From an uncultured Clostridia bacterium (GTDB lineage Bacteria > Bacillota > Clostridia > Oscillospirales > Ruminococcaceae), in the NCBI GenBank assembly GCA_947589035.1, contig CANPYZ010000012.1:1-59632 (forward strand): a DNA stretch of 59,632 nucleotides, given 5' to 3'. How positions within the stretch are numbered: position 1 is the first letter of the stretch; each line of letters opens with the position of its first letter. This document shows, one piece after another, positions 26,119-35,830 of this stretch. Both the position numbers and the translations under genes were made by a program. Below the pieces are notes generated by a model that searched no databases, was not told the origin of the DNA, and was given only the letters and a program-made list of their open reading frames with translations.

Positions 26119-26185
26119 AGAAAAGCAGCTACTTCTGAATGATTCAATGCAAAAATGCTGCTTCCTCCTTTCGTTGAACTATTAT

Positions 26186-27568
26186 TTATTCTATGATTGA
26201 CCCGCCCCATTCCACAACAGTGAAGCCTTTCCGTTCAAAACCGTTTAATTCTTGAGGTTGAATGCGAACGAATTGTTCTACGGGCTTGAATGCCGCAAAT
26301 ACCCGCAGTAAAGAATCCGGTTTCGGAGAAATGTTCAATTTAAAATGTTCTGTATAAACATCTGTCTGGAAAGAAATTAAATTATACGCATTATGTTCCG
26401 TCAGCGGTAACCAATACACAATAAATTCATTCATTTCTGATTCAGTCAATCCGAGAAGTGTTAATTTTTCCCGTAAAAATTTTTCCATGTCCTGTCCTTT
26501 AACACAGAAGCCTTTACTCATATCATAATTGAAATTCCCGACAGCATCCCAGAATAAATATTCATATGTGCAGTTGTCTGCTTTATTAACAATTTTCCCG
26601 TCAGGGTAAGCAGTCACATTCCAGCCGTCTTGATATTTCGGGTAAGTCGTGGACAATTCCGCATCAGTTAGTAAAAGTTTTACAGAAACATCTGTTTTCT
26701 TTTCGGGATAAAGATAAATTGCAGGTTTATATGATATTGTGTTCGGAAATTTAATCCATTTTTCTCCTGTTTCTGGGTCACGAGTTCTTAACCAACCGAA
26801 TTGCCCCTCAATGAATGCATATACCCAATTTTCATCACCTTCATTTGAGCCCATTTCCCTGAGTGTATCTCCGGCGGATAAAGTGCGAATCACCTCTGCT
26901 TCATCATCAGGAGATTTCCTCAATTCAAGTGTATCTGGAACTATGCTGAAAGTTCCATAGATTCCTCGGATTCCGGGCGGGGTAACTTCTGCTTCATTGG
27001 AAGGGGGAACAGTATCACTTAGAAAAGTTTCATCAATCCAGCCCCATTTTTCACCGCTGCCGACATATGCTTTAACTGCACCATCTTCTTCAACTACTTC
27101 AGCATAAATATCAACCGGTTCTCCATAACTTAAGTCTAAATAATAAATTTCATCATCTTCCATTGAATATCTTGATATAGAAGTATTCCCTCCAAGACGT
27201 GTATTAACATATGCTGTGCGGATATATTCAAGATATTCCGGTTCCATTTCTTCAAGTTTATAATCAGGTATAGCTTCTGTTTCTGTGACCGTTTCCGGCG
27301 GAAGTGTTTCAGGAATAGTTTCAATTACGGTGGTTGTTTCCGGTAAAGTGGTTGTCTGTTCTGTTGTCGTCGTTTCTGGTTTTGTGGTAGTCATTTTCGT
27401 GGTTGTCATTTCTTCTAAAGTAGTTGTTTGTTCTGTTGTCGTTGTCATGATATTTTCTGTAGTAATAGCAGAAGTGGACTGTTCATTTTCGGTTGTTTCC
27501 GTTTTTCCGCAGCCAGTCAGAACGCATAAAGAAAAACATATCAAGATCAGCATTTTCTTTTTTGTCAT
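26186..27568 (-). CDS. SH3-domain lipoprotein, KPAIYLYPE family
   Basis: 460 residues. Lipobox VLTGC. A Thr-rich tether (about 28-100) is followed by two bacterial SH3-like stretches (about 115-190 and 200-270, the latter with LELRKSPDDEAEVIRTL and GQFGWLRT) and a C-terminal domain beginning KPAIYLYPE, which I associate with uncharacterised cell-surface proteins of ruminococci. SH3-like domains often bind peptidoglycan. It is placed between thiI and another lipoprotein; its AAGGGG ribosome site is clear. Surface anchoring is well supported; the role is not known. Confidence 0.75.
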   Translation of the reverse strand: MTKKKMLILICFSLCVLTGCGKTETTENEQSTSAITTENIMTTTTEQTTTLEEMTTTKMTTTKPETTTTEQTTTLPETTTVIETIPETLPPETVTETEAIPDYKLEEMEPEYLEYIRTAYVNTRLGGNTSISRYSMEDDEIYYLDLSYGEPVDIYAEVVEEDGAVKAYVGSGEKWGWIDETFLSDTVPPSNEAEVTPPGIRGIYGTFSIVPDTLELRKSPDDEAEVIRTLSAGDTLREMGSNEGDENWVYAFIEGQFGWLRTRDPETGEKWIKFPNTISYKPAIYLYPEKKTDVSVKLLLTDAELSTTYPKYQDGWNVTAYPDGKIVNKADNCTYEYLFWDAVGNFNYDMSKGFCVKGQDMEKFLREKLTLLGLTESEMNEFIVYWLPLTEHNAYNLISFQTDVYTEHFKLNISPKPDSLLRVFAAFKPVEQFVRIQPQELNGFERKGFTVVEWGGSIIE

Positions 27569-27605
27569 GAAAACATACCCCTTTCTAAATTTAATATTTT
27601 AATAT

Positions 27606-28781
27606 TCAGGTGTGCTTGAATATTTTTCGTTCCGTGTGAGAAACGGCTTCTGCAAGCATTTCAGAAAAATTCCCTTTCTGCTGTGCCTGTTCCACGAGTT
27701 CAAGCTGTGGGCGGATTTTCGGGTGACGAGGTGTGAACACCGTGCAGCAGTCTTCATAAGGCTGAATGGAAATGTCAAATGTATCAATTTTTCGGGAAAT
27801 TTCGATAATTTCGGTTTTGTCCATGCCAACTAACGGACGGAAAACAGGCATATGACAAACGGCATCTGTGCAAACCATTGCCTGAAGAGTCTGACTGGCA
27901 ACTTGTCCAACACTTTCGCCTGTAATTAATGCAAGGGCTTTTTCTTCAGCGGCGATTTCCTGCGCAATTAACATCATCATACGGCGCATTAAAATTGTGA
28001 AATATTCTTCCGGACATTTACGTTTTAATTCTTCCTGAATTTCCGTGAACGGCACACAATAAAACATAATATCTCCGCAATAGGGCGTTAATTTTTCGCA
28101 AAGCTGCTCTACTTTCAGTCTTGCCCTGTCGGAAGTGTACGGCGGACTAACAAAATGAATTGCTGAAAGATGAATCCCCCGTTTCGCCATCATGTAACCA
28201 GCAACAGGGCTGTCAATTCCTCCGGAAAGTAATAATAAGGCTTTTCCGCTGCTGCCAACAGGCAAACCGCCTGCGCCTTTCATTTTTCCGGCGTGAATGT
28301 AAGCATTCGTATCACGGATTTCCACAATGACAGTAATTTCCGGTTGGTGTACGTCTACGTTCAAATTTGGGAAAGCCTCACAAATTGCGCTGCCGAGTTC
28401 CTGACAAATTTCCGGTGATTTCATAGGGAATTTTTTATCTGCCCGTTTGGCTTCTACTTTGAAACTTCCGGCTTCTTCGAGCATTTCCTGTAAATAAACA
28501 AGAGTTTGTTTGCGGATGTCTTCAAAATTTTTTTCACAGACACAAGCACGGCAAATTGCCGCTATACCGAAAATTTTCTGTAATTTTTCAATCACTTCAT
28601 CTAAATCAATTTCCGGTTCTTCCGGCTGAATGTAAATCGTAGACTGTGCGCAGCTGTATTGAAATTTTCCGAGTGATTTCAGACGGAATTTAATATTTTT
28701 CATTAAAATATCTTCAAAACCGGATTTATTCTGACCTTTCAGAGCCATTTCACCGAATTTAGCTAAAATAATTTCTTTCAT
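27606..28781 (-). CDS. thiI: tRNA 4-thiouridine synthase ThiI (no rhodanese domain)
   Basis: 391 residues: ferredoxin-like and THUMP domain (about 1-165) binding tRNA, then a PP-loop ATPase with LLLSGGIDSPVAGY (about 181-194). The C-terminal rhodanese domain of the E. coli protein is missing, as in most Firmicutes, where a dedicated cysteine desulfurase passes sulfur directly. The adjacent upstream desulfurase gene (25-nt gap) fits that model. It also potentially delivers sulfur to ThiS made elsewhere in the window. Confidence 0.94.
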   Translation of the reverse strand: MKEIILAKFGEMALKGQNKSGFEDILMKNIKFRLKSLGKFQYSCAQSTIYIQPEEPEIDLDEVIEKLQKIFGIAAICRACVCEKNFEDIRKQTLVYLQEMLEEAGSFKVEAKRADKKFPMKSPEICQELGSAICEAFPNLNVDVHQPEITVIVEIRDTNAYIHAGKMKGAGGLPVGSSGKALLLLSGGIDSPVAGYMMAKRGIHLSAIHFVSPPYTSDRARLKVEQLCEKLTPYCGDIMFYCVPFTEIQEELKRKCPEEYFTILMRRMMMLIAQEIAAEEKALALITGESVGQVASQTLQAMVCTDAVCHMPVFRPLVGMDKTEIIEISRKIDTFDISIQPYEDCCTVFTPRHPKIRPQLELVEQAQQKGNFSEMLAEAVSHTERKIFKHT

Positions 28782-28806
28782 GAATGAAAATCCTTTCTTG
28801 ATTAAA

Positions 28807-29949
28807 TTATTGATGAATTAAATTTTTCTGTGCCTCTTCGATTGCCTGCACAAGCTGGAAGAGTTCTTCTTCCGTGGTTTCTTCCGAAAAACTAACCCGA
28901 ATGGCACTGTCGGCGAGATTTTCCAGAATGGAATAAGCCGATAAAACATCGCTTTTCGCTCCTTTGGAACAAGCCGAACCGCTGGAAACATAAATTTCTT
29001 TTTGCTCGAGATAATGCAGCATAATTTCCGAACGAATGCCTTTCACTGAAAAATTCACAATATACGGTGAACTGAATGCATTTTCTCGTTCACTATTAAA
29101 ATAAATATCCGGTAAAGCGGATAATTTTTCCCAGAGAAACGCTTTTTTCTTTTGGGTATTGGTCAAACGTTCGGAAATATTTTTCTTCATCATGCTGACA
29201 GCTTCCCCGAACGCTGAAATTAACGGAACGGCTTCTGTTCCTGGACGTAAAGCATTTTCCTGTTTTCCACCTGTCAATAAAGGTTTCAGCCGTACAGATT
29301 TCCGGACGAATAATGCCCCTGTTCCCTTGATACCGTGAATTTTATGCGCACTAATGGAAAGTAAATCCGCCGAAAGTGTTTTCAGTTTGAACGGAATTTT
29401 CATATATGCCTGCACAGCATCACAATGCAAAATGATTTCCGGATAACGTTTCCGCACTTTCTGGAAAACTTCCTGCACGGGTAAAATTCTTCCTGTTTCG
29501 TTTTCCACAAGCATCATACTAATGAAAAATACTTGTTCATCAAGTTGTGATAGAAAATCTTCTGCATGAAATCTTCCCTGTGCATCAGGCTGAACCCGAA
29601 TAATTTCATAGCCCTGTTTTTCTAATTCGTCCAATGTATTCCGTACAGAGGCATGTTCAACAGCAGAAGTAATGATTTTTTTCTTGTTTCGTTTCCCATA
29701 AACAGAAGTAATTCCCCTTAATGCGAAATTATTACTTTCCGTTGCGCCGGAAGTGAAAATGATTCTTTCCGGTTCTGTGCCTAAAGATTCAGCAATTTGT
29801 TTTCTTGCCAAATCAATGTGAAGCTGTGCATTCAAGCCGAAACGATGTAAAGAAGAAGGATTTCCGAAATCCTGTTTCAGGCAAAGTTCTGCCGCATGAA
29901 TGGCACATTCTGCCGGTTTTGTCGTTGCGGCATTATCTAAATAAATCAT
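28807..29949 (-). CDS. Cysteine desulfurase (NifS/IscS-like, ThiI partner)
   Basis: 380-residue PLP enzyme. The PLP lysine lies in SISAHKIHGIKG; the sulfur-accepting Cys in SSGSACSKG. The N-terminus MIYLDNAATTKP is typical. It removes sulfur from cysteine for tRNA thiolation, thiamin or Fe-S assembly. Position directly before thiI matches the NifZ-ThiI arrangement of Bacillus. Shine-Dalgarno GAGAGG is present. No iscU or sufU is adjacent. Confidence 0.92.
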   Translation of the reverse strand: MIYLDNAATTKPAECAIHAAELCLKQDFGNPSSLHRFGLNAQLHIDLARKQIAESLGTEPERIIFTSGATESNNFALRGITSVYGKRNKKKIITSAVEHASVRNTLDELEKQGYEIIRVQPDAQGRFHAEDFLSQLDEQVFFISMMLVENETGRILPVQEVFQKVRKRYPEIILHCDAVQAYMKIPFKLKTLSADLLSISAHKIHGIKGTGALFVRKSVRLKPLLTGGKQENALRPGTEAVPLISAFGEAVSMMKKNISERLTNTQKKKAFLWEKLSALPDIYFNSERENAFSSPYIVNFSVKGIRSEIMLHYLEQKEIYVSSGSACSKGAKSDVLSAYSILENLADSAIRVSFSEETTEEELFQLVQAIEEAQKNLIHQ

Positions 29950-29993
29950 TATTATTCCTCTCTTAAAATAATTTTTAATTTTAAATTTTAAAT

Positions 29994-30173
29994 TTAATCA
30001 ATAATTTCAAACATACCCATTAAGCCATGTAATTTCGTGCCAATATCGCTCCCGAACGGCAAAAGCGCAAGCGCAACCGGAAATAATTCTTCATTTTCTG
30101 ATTCTGAATCTAAAATTTTCAGCTGTGCATAATCGCCTTGTATATCTATAATTTCATAATCATGCATTTCCAT
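29994..30173 (-). CDS. Conserved-looking 59-residue protein
   Basis: Frame of 59 codons with AGGAGT upstream, 12 nt after the recN stop and 44 nt before the desulfurase gene. The peptide (MEMHDYEIIDIQGDYAQLKI, then a short acidic stretch and ALALLPFGSDIGTKLHG) looks like a small beta-rich domain with codon use like its neighbours. I do not recognise it. Position inside an otherwise housekeeping operon argues that it is real. Confidence 0.65.
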   Translation of the reverse strand: MEMHDYEIIDIQGDYAQLKILDSESENEELFPVALALLPFGSDIGTKLHGLMGMFEIID

Positions 30174-30185
30174 AAAAAAATACTC

Positions 30186-31841
30186 CTATTCCTGATGATG
30201 AATTTTATTTAATTCTTCTTCTGCGTTTTTCAGCATGAGTTCGCTTGGGTTTTCGCCGCCCATAATTCGGGCAATTTCCTGAATTTTCCCTTGCTGATCT
30301 AAACTATGAACCTGTGTAACGGTTCTGCCCTGTTCTTCATGTTTTTCAATCATATAATGTGTATCTGCCATGACAGCAATCTGTGACAAATGCGTGACAC
30401 AAAGAACTTGCCTTTTCCGGCTGATTTCCCTTAATTTCACGCCAATTTTCTGTGCAGCTCTTCCGCTGACACCAGTGTCGATTTCGTCAAAAATTAACGT
30501 CGGAATATTATCTCTGTCAGAAATCACTGATTTCAATGCAAGCATAATTCTTGACAATTCCCCTCCGGAAGCAATTTTCGCTATTGGTTTCGGTTCTTCG
30601 CCCTTATTCGCTGAAATCCAGAAACTAATGGTATCTCTCCCCTGTATGGTTAATTTCCCCCGTTCCTGAACAACGGTCAAAACCACTTCCGGCATATCTA
30701 AAAATGCTAATTCTTCTGCCACTTGAGAAGAAAATTTTTTTCCGGTTTCTTCTCGATAAAGTGATAATGCATTGGCTTTTTCCGTGACATCGGCTAATAA
30801 TTCAGTTTTGCGCTTTTCGAGTTCGGCAATTTTTTCCGTGTCTTCATGCATGTTCTGCATTTCCCGTTCTGCCGTTTCGTAAAGGGCTAATAATTCGTCA
30901 TAATCGCAGAAAAATTGCTTTTTCGCCTGACTGATTGCCTGATAGCGTTGTTTCATCTGCTGTAATTTTTCTTCATCTAACTGAACTCCTAACGATAAAT
31001 TTTGCAAATCCTGCGAAATATCGTTTAATTCAATTAAACAAGACCGTAAACGGGATAAATTTTCCCCCACTCCGGAAAAAACGTCTTCAATTCCCTGCAA
31101 AAGTCCAATCGCTGACTGAATTTTTTCTTCTTCTGTGTGTAATACTTCCGCACTTCCGGCTAAAGCGGAAATAATTCTTTCAGCGTTTTCCGCCTGCATT
31201 AACGCATTTTCGAGTTCATCTTCTTCATTCGGCTTTAATTGCAATGCGCCAATTTCCTGTATTTGTTTCTGAAATAAAGCTTTTTTCTGAAGGCGTTCCT
31301 GTTCTTTTCGTTTTTGAATATTTAATTCTTTGGCAATTTTCTGCAATTCGTGAAATGCTTGCTGATATGCTGTCAGAAAAGAATCATTCCCGCCGTAATC
31401 GTCTAAAACTCGCAAATGATTTTCAGGATTTAATAAAATTTGATTATCATGCTGCCCATGAATTGAAATTAACAGCAAGCCAATTTCTTTCAATGTTGAA
31501 ACAGAAGAAGTTTTCCCGTTAATTCTGCCGATGCTCCCGCCGTCCGCACGGATTTCCCTTGTTAAAGTAATCTGATTTTCTTCACAGGAAATTCCAAGTT
31601 CTTCCAGTAAAGTTAAAACTTCACCAGAAAGTTTTGTGAATAATGCGGTAATTACTGCCCGTTCGCAGCCTGTCCGCACCCAGTCACGGGAAACTCTCTG
31701 CCCTAATACTGCTTGTATGCCGTGAATTAAAATTGATTTCCCAGCACCCGTTTCCCCTGTAAATACATGAAAGGCTTGTTCAAAATGAATACAGGCTTGT
31801 TCAATTACCGCAAGATTTTCAATATATAATTCTTCCAACAT
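30186..31841 (-). CDS. recN: DNA repair ATPase RecN
   Basis: 551 residues, SMC-like. Walker A GETGAGKSIL (about 30-39) in the N-terminal half, a long coiled coil (about 150-370), and the C-terminal half with the ABC signature ASGGELSRIML and Walker B TLIFDEIDTGVSG. It organises broken DNA ends for recombinational repair. It follows nadK by 10 nt. The argR gene that commonly sits between nadK/tlyA and recN in Firmicutes is missing. Confidence 0.96.
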   Translation of the reverse strand: MLEELYIENLAVIEQACIHFEQAFHVFTGETGAGKSILIHGIQAVLGQRVSRDWVRTGCERAVITALFTKLSGEVLTLLEELGISCEENQITLTREIRADGGSIGRINGKTSSVSTLKEIGLLLISIHGQHDNQILLNPENHLRVLDDYGGNDSFLTAYQQAFHELQKIAKELNIQKRKEQERLQKKALFQKQIQEIGALQLKPNEEDELENALMQAENAERIISALAGSAEVLHTEEEKIQSAIGLLQGIEDVFSGVGENLSRLRSCLIELNDISQDLQNLSLGVQLDEEKLQQMKQRYQAISQAKKQFFCDYDELLALYETAEREMQNMHEDTEKIAELEKRKTELLADVTEKANALSLYREETGKKFSSQVAEELAFLDMPEVVLTVVQERGKLTIQGRDTISFWISANKGEEPKPIAKIASGGELSRIMLALKSVISDRDNIPTLIFDEIDTGVSGRAAQKIGVKLREISRKRQVLCVTHLSQIAVMADTHYMIEKHEEQGRTVTQVHSLDQQGKIQEIARIMGGENPSELMLKNAEEELNKIHHQE

Positions 31842-31851
31842 TATTTCTCAC

Positions 31852-32703
31852 CTATTTAATCGACTGCATTAGTTTCCGGTTGACCGAATCAAAAAAACTT
31901 CCAGTGCTGATAAATGTCACTGTATGAGGAGATTTGCACACTTCTAACACATATCCTGCCGGAAAGGCAATCGGTTTTTCTCCGTCCGCACTTAAAAAAA
32001 TTTTTCTGGAATCATCTGCTGTATGCTGAATGAAAATTTTCCGTTCAGAAGATAATAATAACGGTCTGTTAAATAACGAATGCGGACAAATTAACGTGAT
32101 TTCCATGCAAGATAATTCCGGTTCCATTAAAGGACCGCCCGCCGAAAGGGCATACGCCGTTGACCCTGTGGGCGTACTGCAAACAACGCCGTCTGCACGA
32201 TACTGCCCGATTAAATCTTTGTCCGCCTTCACCGAAAAATCAAACACTTTCCCATAAACGCCGGAAATTACTATATCATTCAGGGCGTGAAAAGTGAAAT
32301 TCTGATTTCCTCCGGAAAGCGTCCCCTGCAAAAGCATTCGGTCAGAACGGTAATATTCCCCCTTGAATAAACGATTTAATTCATTCAGCTGGCTTGTTTC
32401 CAGTCCTGCCATAAAGCCTAAATGCCCTGTATTGATGCCTAACAAGCACGCCGAAGAACCAATCATTTTTCTTGCACAGCGCAGCATTGTTCCATCTCCG
32501 CCAATCGCAATAACAATATCTGCCTTTCGCACGGCTTCCGAAAATTCCGCATAATGCACATAGGCACAAGAAGAAAATTCTTTCCTGTAGGCTTCATCAA
32601 TCCAGATTTTTCCGCCGGATTTGTGCAGAATCTGACAAACGTCTAACGCACAAGGCAGTGCATGTTCTTTTTGAAAATTCGGATAAATCACAAAATTCAG
32701 CAT
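31852..32703 (-). CDS. nadK: NAD kinase
   Basis: 283 residues from the ATG chosen, which is 6 nt after GAGGA and overlaps the tlyA stop; upstream in-frame codons lie within tlyA. Family motifs: IGGDGTMLR, NTGHLGFMAG and GSTAYALSAGGP. Phosphorylates NAD to NADP in the cytoplasm. Confidence 0.95.
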   Translation of the reverse strand: MLNFVIYPNFQKEHALPCALDVCQILHKSGGKIWIDEAYRKEFSSCAYVHYAEFSEAVRKADIVIAIGGDGTMLRCARKMIGSSACLLGINTGHLGFMAGLETSQLNELNRLFKGEYYRSDRMLLQGTLSGGNQNFTFHALNDIVISGVYGKVFDFSVKADKDLIGQYRADGVVCSTPTGSTAYALSAGGPLMEPELSCMEITLICPHSLFNRPLLLSSERKIFIQHTADDSRKIFLSADGEKPIAFPAGYVLEVCKSPHTVTFISTGSFFDSVNRKLMQSIK

Positions 32704-33434
32704 GAGCATTCCTCTTTTTTTAAATATAATAAATATTCCTGATTTCCCGTTCCGCCCTCTATCGGGGAAATGCACGAATTAATTACGAAAAAACCCGTTT
32801 CCACGGCAAATTGTTTCATTTCCGCAAGAACTTGTTTCCGGATTTTTTCTGAACGGACAATTCCTTGTTTGTTCAGGGCTTTTTTTCCGGCTTCAAACTG
32901 TGGCTTGACTAAAGCGACACATTCAGATTGTTTTGCTAATAAGACAAACGCTGACGGAAGAATATATTTCAATGAAATAAATGATACATCTATACTGCAA
33001 AAATTCGGTATTAAGGAAAAATTTTCCTGTTTTAAATTCCGAATGTCCGTATTTTCTAAATTAATTACTTGTTGATTTTGGCGTAATGTTTCCGCTAATT
33101 GTCCATGACCGACATCAACAGCGTAAACTAATTTTGCGCCGTGTTTCAGCATACAATCCGTAAATCCTCCCGTTGATGCACCAATATCTAAACAAATTTT
33201 TTGCTGTAAATTAATGGAAAAATTTTCTAATGCGCCTTCTAATTTTAAACCGCCCCTTCCGACATAAATTAAATCTTCCACTTCTAAAATATCTTCTTCT
33301 GTTACTAATTGAGAAGGTTTCGTGCATAATTCATGATTCAGGAAAACTTTTCCGCTTGTTAAAAGCATTTTCGCCCGTGAACGGCTTTGACAAAGTTTCC
33401 GTTCCGTTAAAGCAATATCAATCCTTGTTTTCAT
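32697..33434 (-). CDS. tlyA: TlyA-family rRNA 2'-O-methyltransferase / hemolysin-like
   Basis: 245 residues: N-terminal S4 RNA-binding domain (about 1-62) and an FtsJ-like SAM methyltransferase (CLDIGASTGGFTDCML; DVSFISLK; VALVKPQFE). Known members methylate 16S and 23S rRNA. It overlaps dxs by 17 nt and nadK by 7 nt, a tightly coupled housekeeping operon. Confidence 0.93.
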   Translation of the reverse strand: MKTRIDIALTERKLCQSRSRAKMLLTSGKVFLNHELCTKPSQLVTEEDILEVEDLIYVGRGGLKLEGALENFSINLQQKICLDIGASTGGFTDCMLKHGAKLVYAVDVGHGQLAETLRQNQQVINLENTDIRNLKQENFSLIPNFCSIDVSFISLKYILPSAFVLLAKQSECVALVKPQFEAGKKALNKQGIVRSEKIRKQVLAEMKQFAVETGFFVINSCISPIEGGTGNQEYLLYLKKEECSC

Positions 33435-35319
33435 AGGCGTAAATATACCGGCAGACGGCTTGTGCAGATAATTCCGATTTTTCCAGTAAAGCCGGAACAG
33501 AGGCTTGTTTCAGGAAACAATCCGCTGAAACTCTTACATATCTGCCTTTAAATTCATATTGCGCAAGCAATGACCCGAAAATTGTTGAAATTCCCCCGTA
33601 GCCGCTGCTTTCCTCAAAAAACATCACAACCCGATAAGGCAAAGCTTTTTCTACTAATTCTTCCATTACGGGAAAAATTTTCGTTAATTTTAATAAACTC
33701 GTCGGACAGCCGCTTTTTTCACAAGTGCAATGCGCTTCCCATACTGCCTGGTATACTCTTCCGTAAGAAATTAGTAATATATCTTTTTCTGTTCCGATTT
33801 CTGTTAAAGTATAGTCAGCATTTAAATTTTCTTTCGGGAAAGTCATATTTTCGTCGTTTCCTCTCGGATAGCGGACGGCGGTTAAACCTGTTTCTTCATG
33901 AATTGCCTTATGCATACAAAGGCGTAATTCTTCATAGCATGACGGCGAATAAATCACCGCCCCCGGAATAGAAGTCAACATAGGAACATCAAATGTTCCC
34001 TGATGTGTTTCCCCGTCTTCACCAACAATTCCGGCTCTGTCAATGCCTAAGACAACATGTAATTTTCCAATGGCAACATCATGCAAAAGCTGGTCATATG
34101 CCCTTTGCAGAAATGTTGAATATACCGCAAATACAGGAATCATTCCTGCTGAAGCAAGCCCTGCTGAAAATGTCACCGCATGTTGTTCCGCTATGCCGAC
34201 ATCATAAAACCGTTCCGGAAATTGTTTCTGAAAATATTGCAGTCCCGTTCCGAATGTCATTGCCGCAGTAATCGCACAAATGCGCTTATCCTGTTTTGCC
34301 ATTTCCACGAGTTCTTTTCCGAAAATGTCCGAATAGCAACCATTTCCGGAAACTTCAGGATTTCCCGTTAAAATATCAAACTGTGACACGCCGTGAAACT
34401 GACTCGGATTTTTTTCTGCCGGAAGGTAACCTTTCCCTTTTATGGTTTTCACATGAATGAAAACCGGTGCTTCATAGCGTTTTGCCGTGCGGAGAACTTC
34501 TTCTAATTCCTGCATATTATGCCCGTCCACGGGTCCTAAATACACAAACCCGAATTGTTCAAACATTGTCGCCTGCTGAAGAACCATTCTTTTGAAACCG
34601 TCCTTTGTTTTTTTCAGCATTTTAACCGCATGAGAACCTAATTTCGGAGCAGTCATTAAATTTTTTTCTAATTGCTGTTTTTTCCGGACGTAAGTTTCAC
34701 TTTCCCGAATTGAACGCAAATAACCGGAAACTGCGCCAACATTACTGGAAATAGACATATTATTATCATTCAGAATAACAATTAAATTTTTCATTTTCTT
34801 TTTTCCGCCGTTGTTCAGCCCTTCAAATGCCATTCCTCCAGTTAAAGCCCCGTCGCCGATAATCGCCACAACATGATGATTATCTCCTTGTAAACGCATG
34901 GCTTCTGCTATTCCGCACGCCACGGAAATAGATGTGCTGCTGTGTCCACTGATAAAACTATCATGTTCGGATTCGTCCGGTTTCGGAAAACCTGCTATAC
35001 CGTTTTCTTTCCGGATTGTCGGAAATGCATTCAGCCTTCCGGTTAAAATTTTATGCGTGTAACACTGATGCCCTACGTCCCAGACAAATTTATCCTTTGG
35101 CGAATCAAAAACCCTGTGCAATGCCATTGTTAATTCTACTGTCCCTAAATTAGAAGCAAGATGCCCGCCGTTTTTAGAAATCACCCGTACCATTAACGAA
35201 CGAATTTCTTTCGCTAATTTTCTGCATTGGTAAAAATTCAGTTTTTTCAGGTCATTGGGAAGTGTTAATTCCTCAAGCCGATATTCTTTCATGTCTTGAT
35301 TTTGATTTGGTGTATTCAT
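33418..35319 (-). CDS. dxs: 1-deoxy-D-xylulose-5-phosphate synthase
   Basis: 633 residues; thiamin-diphosphate enzyme joining pyruvate and glyceraldehyde 3-phosphate. Motifs: the TPP-binding IGDGALTGGMAFEGLNN, the GPVDGHN segment, and the transketolase-like catalytic GIAEQHAVTFSAG. Start taken at ATG rather than the TTG one codon earlier; the ribosome site is weak. It feeds isoprenoid synthesis (ispA lies nearby) and the thiazole made by ThiG; thiamin is also its cofactor, giving a direct link to the thi operon. Confidence 0.96.
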   Translation of the reverse strand: MNTPNQNQDMKEYRLEELTLPNDLKKLNFYQCRKLAKEIRSLMVRVISKNGGHLASNLGTVELTMALHRVFDSPKDKFVWDVGHQCYTHKILTGRLNAFPTIRKENGIAGFPKPDESEHDSFISGHSSTSISVACGIAEAMRLQGDNHHVVAIIGDGALTGGMAFEGLNNGGKKKMKNLIVILNDNNMSISSNVGAVSGYLRSIRESETYVRKKQQLEKNLMTAPKLGSHAVKMLKKTKDGFKRMVLQQATMFEQFGFVYLGPVDGHNMQELEEVLRTAKRYEAPVFIHVKTIKGKGYLPAEKNPSQFHGVSQFDILTGNPEVSGNGCYSDIFGKELVEMAKQDKRICAITAAMTFGTGLQYFQKQFPERFYDVGIAEQHAVTFSAGLASAGMIPVFAVYSTFLQRAYDQLLHDVAIGKLHVVLGIDRAGIVGEDGETHQGTFDVPMLTSIPGAVIYSPSCYEELRLCMHKAIHEETGLTAVRYPRGNDENMTFPKENLNADYTLTEIGTEKDILLISYGRVYQAVWEAHCTCEKSGCPTSLLKLTKIFPVMEELVEKALPYRVVMFFEESSGYGGISTIFGSLLAQYEFKGRYVRVSADCFLKQASVPALLEKSELSAQAVCRYIYAYENKD

Positions 35320-35373
35320 CAATTTATCACTACTTTTTATTAATTATTGAATTTATCAAATTTATCATTAGAT

Positions 35374-35823
35374 TTATAAACTAACCGGCAGAAATGCGCC
35401 GATGAAAATTCCTAAAATCGCACCGCATACCACTTGTAAAGGCGTATGCCCTAAGAGTTCTTTAAATTCTTTTTCTTTTTCTTTGGAATTGCCCTGCGTG
35501 AATAATTTCTGCATAATCTGGTTTAATTGTTTAGCGTGTTTTCCGGCTTCAAGGCGGACGTTCGCCGCATCATACATAATAATTGCGGCACAAATGAACA
35601 TTACCGCAAATACGGACGAATCCCAGCCTTCCACCCGTCCAGCCATAATGACCGCCGCACAGACCATAGAAGAATGCGCACTCGGCATTCCTCCTGAACC
35701 GTAAAGCCGTTCCAGCTGTACAGACGCATTCTGAACGAAAAATAAAATAAATTTAATGACTTGTGCGATTGCCCAGCCAATGATCCCTGCACATAAAATT
35801 GGATTATATATCATGTTCTGCAC
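35374..35823 (-). CDS. DUF212 / divergent PAP2-like membrane protein
   Basis: 149 residues with about four membrane helices. The conserved GGMPSAHSSMVCA segment is the divergent PAP2 (YuiD-like) phosphatase motif with its Ser-Ala-His. Sits 7 nt after ispA, so it may act on isoprenyl phosphates, but no family member has a firmly established substrate that I can name. Confidence 0.88.
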   Translation of the reverse strand: MQNMIYNPILCAGIIGWAIAQVIKFILFFVQNASVQLERLYGSGGMPSAHSSMVCAAVIMAGRVEGWDSSVFAVMFICAAIIMYDAANVRLEAGKHAKQLNQIMQKLFTQGNSKEKEKEFKELLGHTPLQVVCGAILGIFIGAFLPVSL

Positions 35824-35830
35824 GCTTTCT

